A stretch of 64,000 nucleotides of DNA from AC-32 sp038237925 (lineage in GTDB: Bacteria; Actinomycetota; Thermoleophilia; Gaiellales; Gaiellaceae): assembly GCA_038237925.1 (NCBI GenBank), contig JBBRYF010000001.1, positions 124,001-188,000 of the forward strand, read 5' to 3'. This document shows positions 63,092 to 64,000 of the stretch, piece by piece. A model generated the notes under the pieces. The model saw only the letters and a list, made by a program, of their open reading frames with translations. It did not search any database and was not told the DNA's origin. Each line of letters starts with the position of its first letter. Within the stretch, counting starts at the first letter, position 1. Made by a program: the position numbers and the translations under genes.

Positions 63092-63363
63092 CAGGCGACG
63101 ATCTTCTTGCTCTCGACTGGCTCGAGCGTGGCCACAGGCTCAACAGCTGCGTCGTGGTCGAGGTGCTCGAAGCTGACCGGCTCGGCGATCGCCTGCGAGA
63201 CGTCGTCGAGCTGCTTGTCGTGGCTGTTCGTGACCGAGTCCTTGAACTCACGCAGGCCGTGTCCGAGCGAACGACCCATCTCGGGGAGTCGCTTCGGGCC
63301 GAAGACCAGCAGGACGACGAGGCCGAGCAAAAGAATTTCAGGGAAACCGATGAATCCGGGCAT
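63091..63363 (-). CDS. tatA: Tat translocase pore subunit TatA
   Basis: 90 residues. A short N-terminal helix IGFPEILLLGLVVLLVF is followed by the FGPKRLPEMGRSLGHGLREF hinge and amphipathic helix that define TatA/B. The acidic C-terminal tail is unstructured. A single TatA next to TatC, with no TatB visible here, fits the minimal two-component system. Confidence 0.93.
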   Translation of the reverse strand: MPGFIGFPEILLLGLVVLLVFGPKRLPEMGRSLGHGLREFKDSVTNSHDKQLDDVSQAIAEPVSFEHLDHDAAVEPVATLEPVESKKIVA

Positions 63364-63396
63364 GAGGCTCCTTAGTTTTCAGTGGTGGAAGTAGGT

Positions 63397-63426
63397 CCCG
63401 GAGCGGCCGCAGTGGGCCGCCCCGGG
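63397..63426 (-). terminator. GC hairpin after the ferritin-like gene
   Basis: 12-nt arms at 63397-63408 and 63415-63426 pair with one A-C mismatch, 9 nt after the minus-strand stop at 63436. No T-run follows, so termination is only a candidate function. Confidence 0.4.
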
Positions 63427-63435
63427 CAGAGCGAG

Positions 63436-64000
63436 CTAGCCGACGATGAACTTGGTCGCCCTCACGACAGCGAGGACCTGGCGTTTGGTGCGCGGCCCCT
63501 CGAACGCCTTGGGAGCGCCCTTGACGTGATTGATGTTGCGGATCCAGCCGGCGTGACGAGCCTCGATCGGCAGGATCGAGCCCGCCGCGGCGAGGATCTT
63601 CCTCGACCGGATGTTCCCGACCTGGCCCAGGTACGCGGAGACGCCGGTGTCCTCGAGCGCCTGCGCGGTGGCCTGGAACTTGGCCTGGTCGGTGGTGGTG
63701 CCCCTGAAGTTGAACTTCGGCTTCTTTACAGCGGCGCTGCCGAGAGCACCCTTCAGGAAGGCCACGTGTGCGACCTCGTGGGCCTTGACGACACTCGCGA
63801 ACTTGCCGACCTCGCCGCCGAACTTGCCCTTGGCGACAGCCTCGCTGTAGAACGCTGCCTCCAGGTACTCGAGCGTCAGCGCGAAGTTGAGAATCGCGAC
63901 GTCGCCCTTCGTGACACCGGCACCGGCGATCGCCGGGAACGCGCCGAGAAACGCGCTCGAACCGGCAATTGCTCCGGCGCCGACGCCGGCCTTCTTCAGG
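63436..64000 (-). CDS. Ferritin-like-domain exported protein (N-terminus outside window)
   Basis: About 188 residues are visible; the frame is open to the window edge. LKKAGVGAGAIAGSSAFLGA at the visible start looks like the hydrophobic part of a twin-arginine signal peptide whose RR would lie just outside. The ferritin-like helices supply likely metal ligands: FALTLEYLEAAFYSEA, AHEVAHVAFLKGAL and EARHAGWIR. This is the Ferritin_2-type family common in soil bacteria. The neighbouring tatA-tatC genes would export it. Confidence 0.85.
   Translation of the reverse strand, partial: LKKAGVGAGAIAGSSAFLGAFPAIAGAGVTKGDVAILNFALTLEYLEAAFYSEAVAKGKFGGEVGKFASVVKAHEVAHVAFLKGALGSAAVKKPKFNFRGTTTDQAKFQATAQALEDTGVSAYLGQVGNIRSRKILAAAGSILPIEARHAGWIRNINHVKGAPKAFEGPRTKRQVLAVVRATKFIVG

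Overview
The window is high-GC (roughly 70% by eye) chromosomal DNA from an actinobacterium. The gene order rpmE - DUF1385 - prfA - prmC - sua5/tsaC - glyA - upp - wecA-like - atp, the split core methionine synthase, the long HPF, the secreted 'ANGAIKTADI'-type repeat protein and abundant GTG/TTG starts point to the class Thermoleophilia (Solirubrobacterales/Gaiellales-like). That placement is inference; no rRNA gene is present.

Layout. 1-5.9 kb: end of an enoyl-CoA hydratase, a secreted M23 peptidase, the electron-transfer flavoprotein chain etfB-etfA-ETF:quinone oxidoreductase, and a threonine dehydratase. 5.9-13.7 kb: translation and one-carbon housekeeping genes (rpmE, DUF1385, prfA, prmC, hydrolase, tsaC, glyA, upp) and a WecA/TagO-type phosphoglycosyltransferase. 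14.4-20 kb: ATP synthase atpZ/I-B-E-F-H-A-G. 20-26.1 kb: a complete oligopeptide ABC importer (C, A, B, D, F). It separates atpG from atpD-atpC (27.3-29.2 kb). 29.2-39.5 kb: split cobalamin-independent methionine synthase, YbdK-type glutamate-cysteine ligase, LCP cell-wall ligase, UDP-glucose dehydrogenase, two sugar nucleotidyltransferases, a cupin and S-adenosylhomocysteine hydrolase. 39.6-50.6 kb: comF-like gene, hpf, secA, prfB (programmed +1 frameshift), ftsE-ftsX, an RNase II/R-family gene, smpB and tmRNA (ssrA). 50.6-53 kb: small island bounded by ssrA and a copy of its 3' end, with inverted repeats around a methyltransferase. 53-59 kb: accessory genes, including two broken genes (cyclase remnant at 49.5 kb, TetR remnant at 55.3 kb). 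59.6-64 kb: ECF sigma factor with RskA-like anti-sigma factor, esterase, tatA-tatC, and a ferritin-like Tat substrate running off the end.

Non-coding signals are the most unusual part. (1) Two copies of an apparently homologous structured leader RNA occur, one directly before atpG (18931-19092) and one before comF-hpf (39592-39697). They share the outer helix, a 12-nt identical string and a 7-nt identical string, and both place or can place the Shine-Dalgarno sequence in a helix, so they look like a riboswitch-like regulator of ATP synthase and ribosome hibernation. (2) A second element, a CUUG-loop hairpin followed by a triloop hairpin, directly abuts the stop codons of upp, atpB and atpF, with compensatory changes between copies. 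(3) Over a dozen genes have a TANNNT hexamer 6-10 nt before the start codon, which indicates widespread leaderless or near-leaderless transcription.
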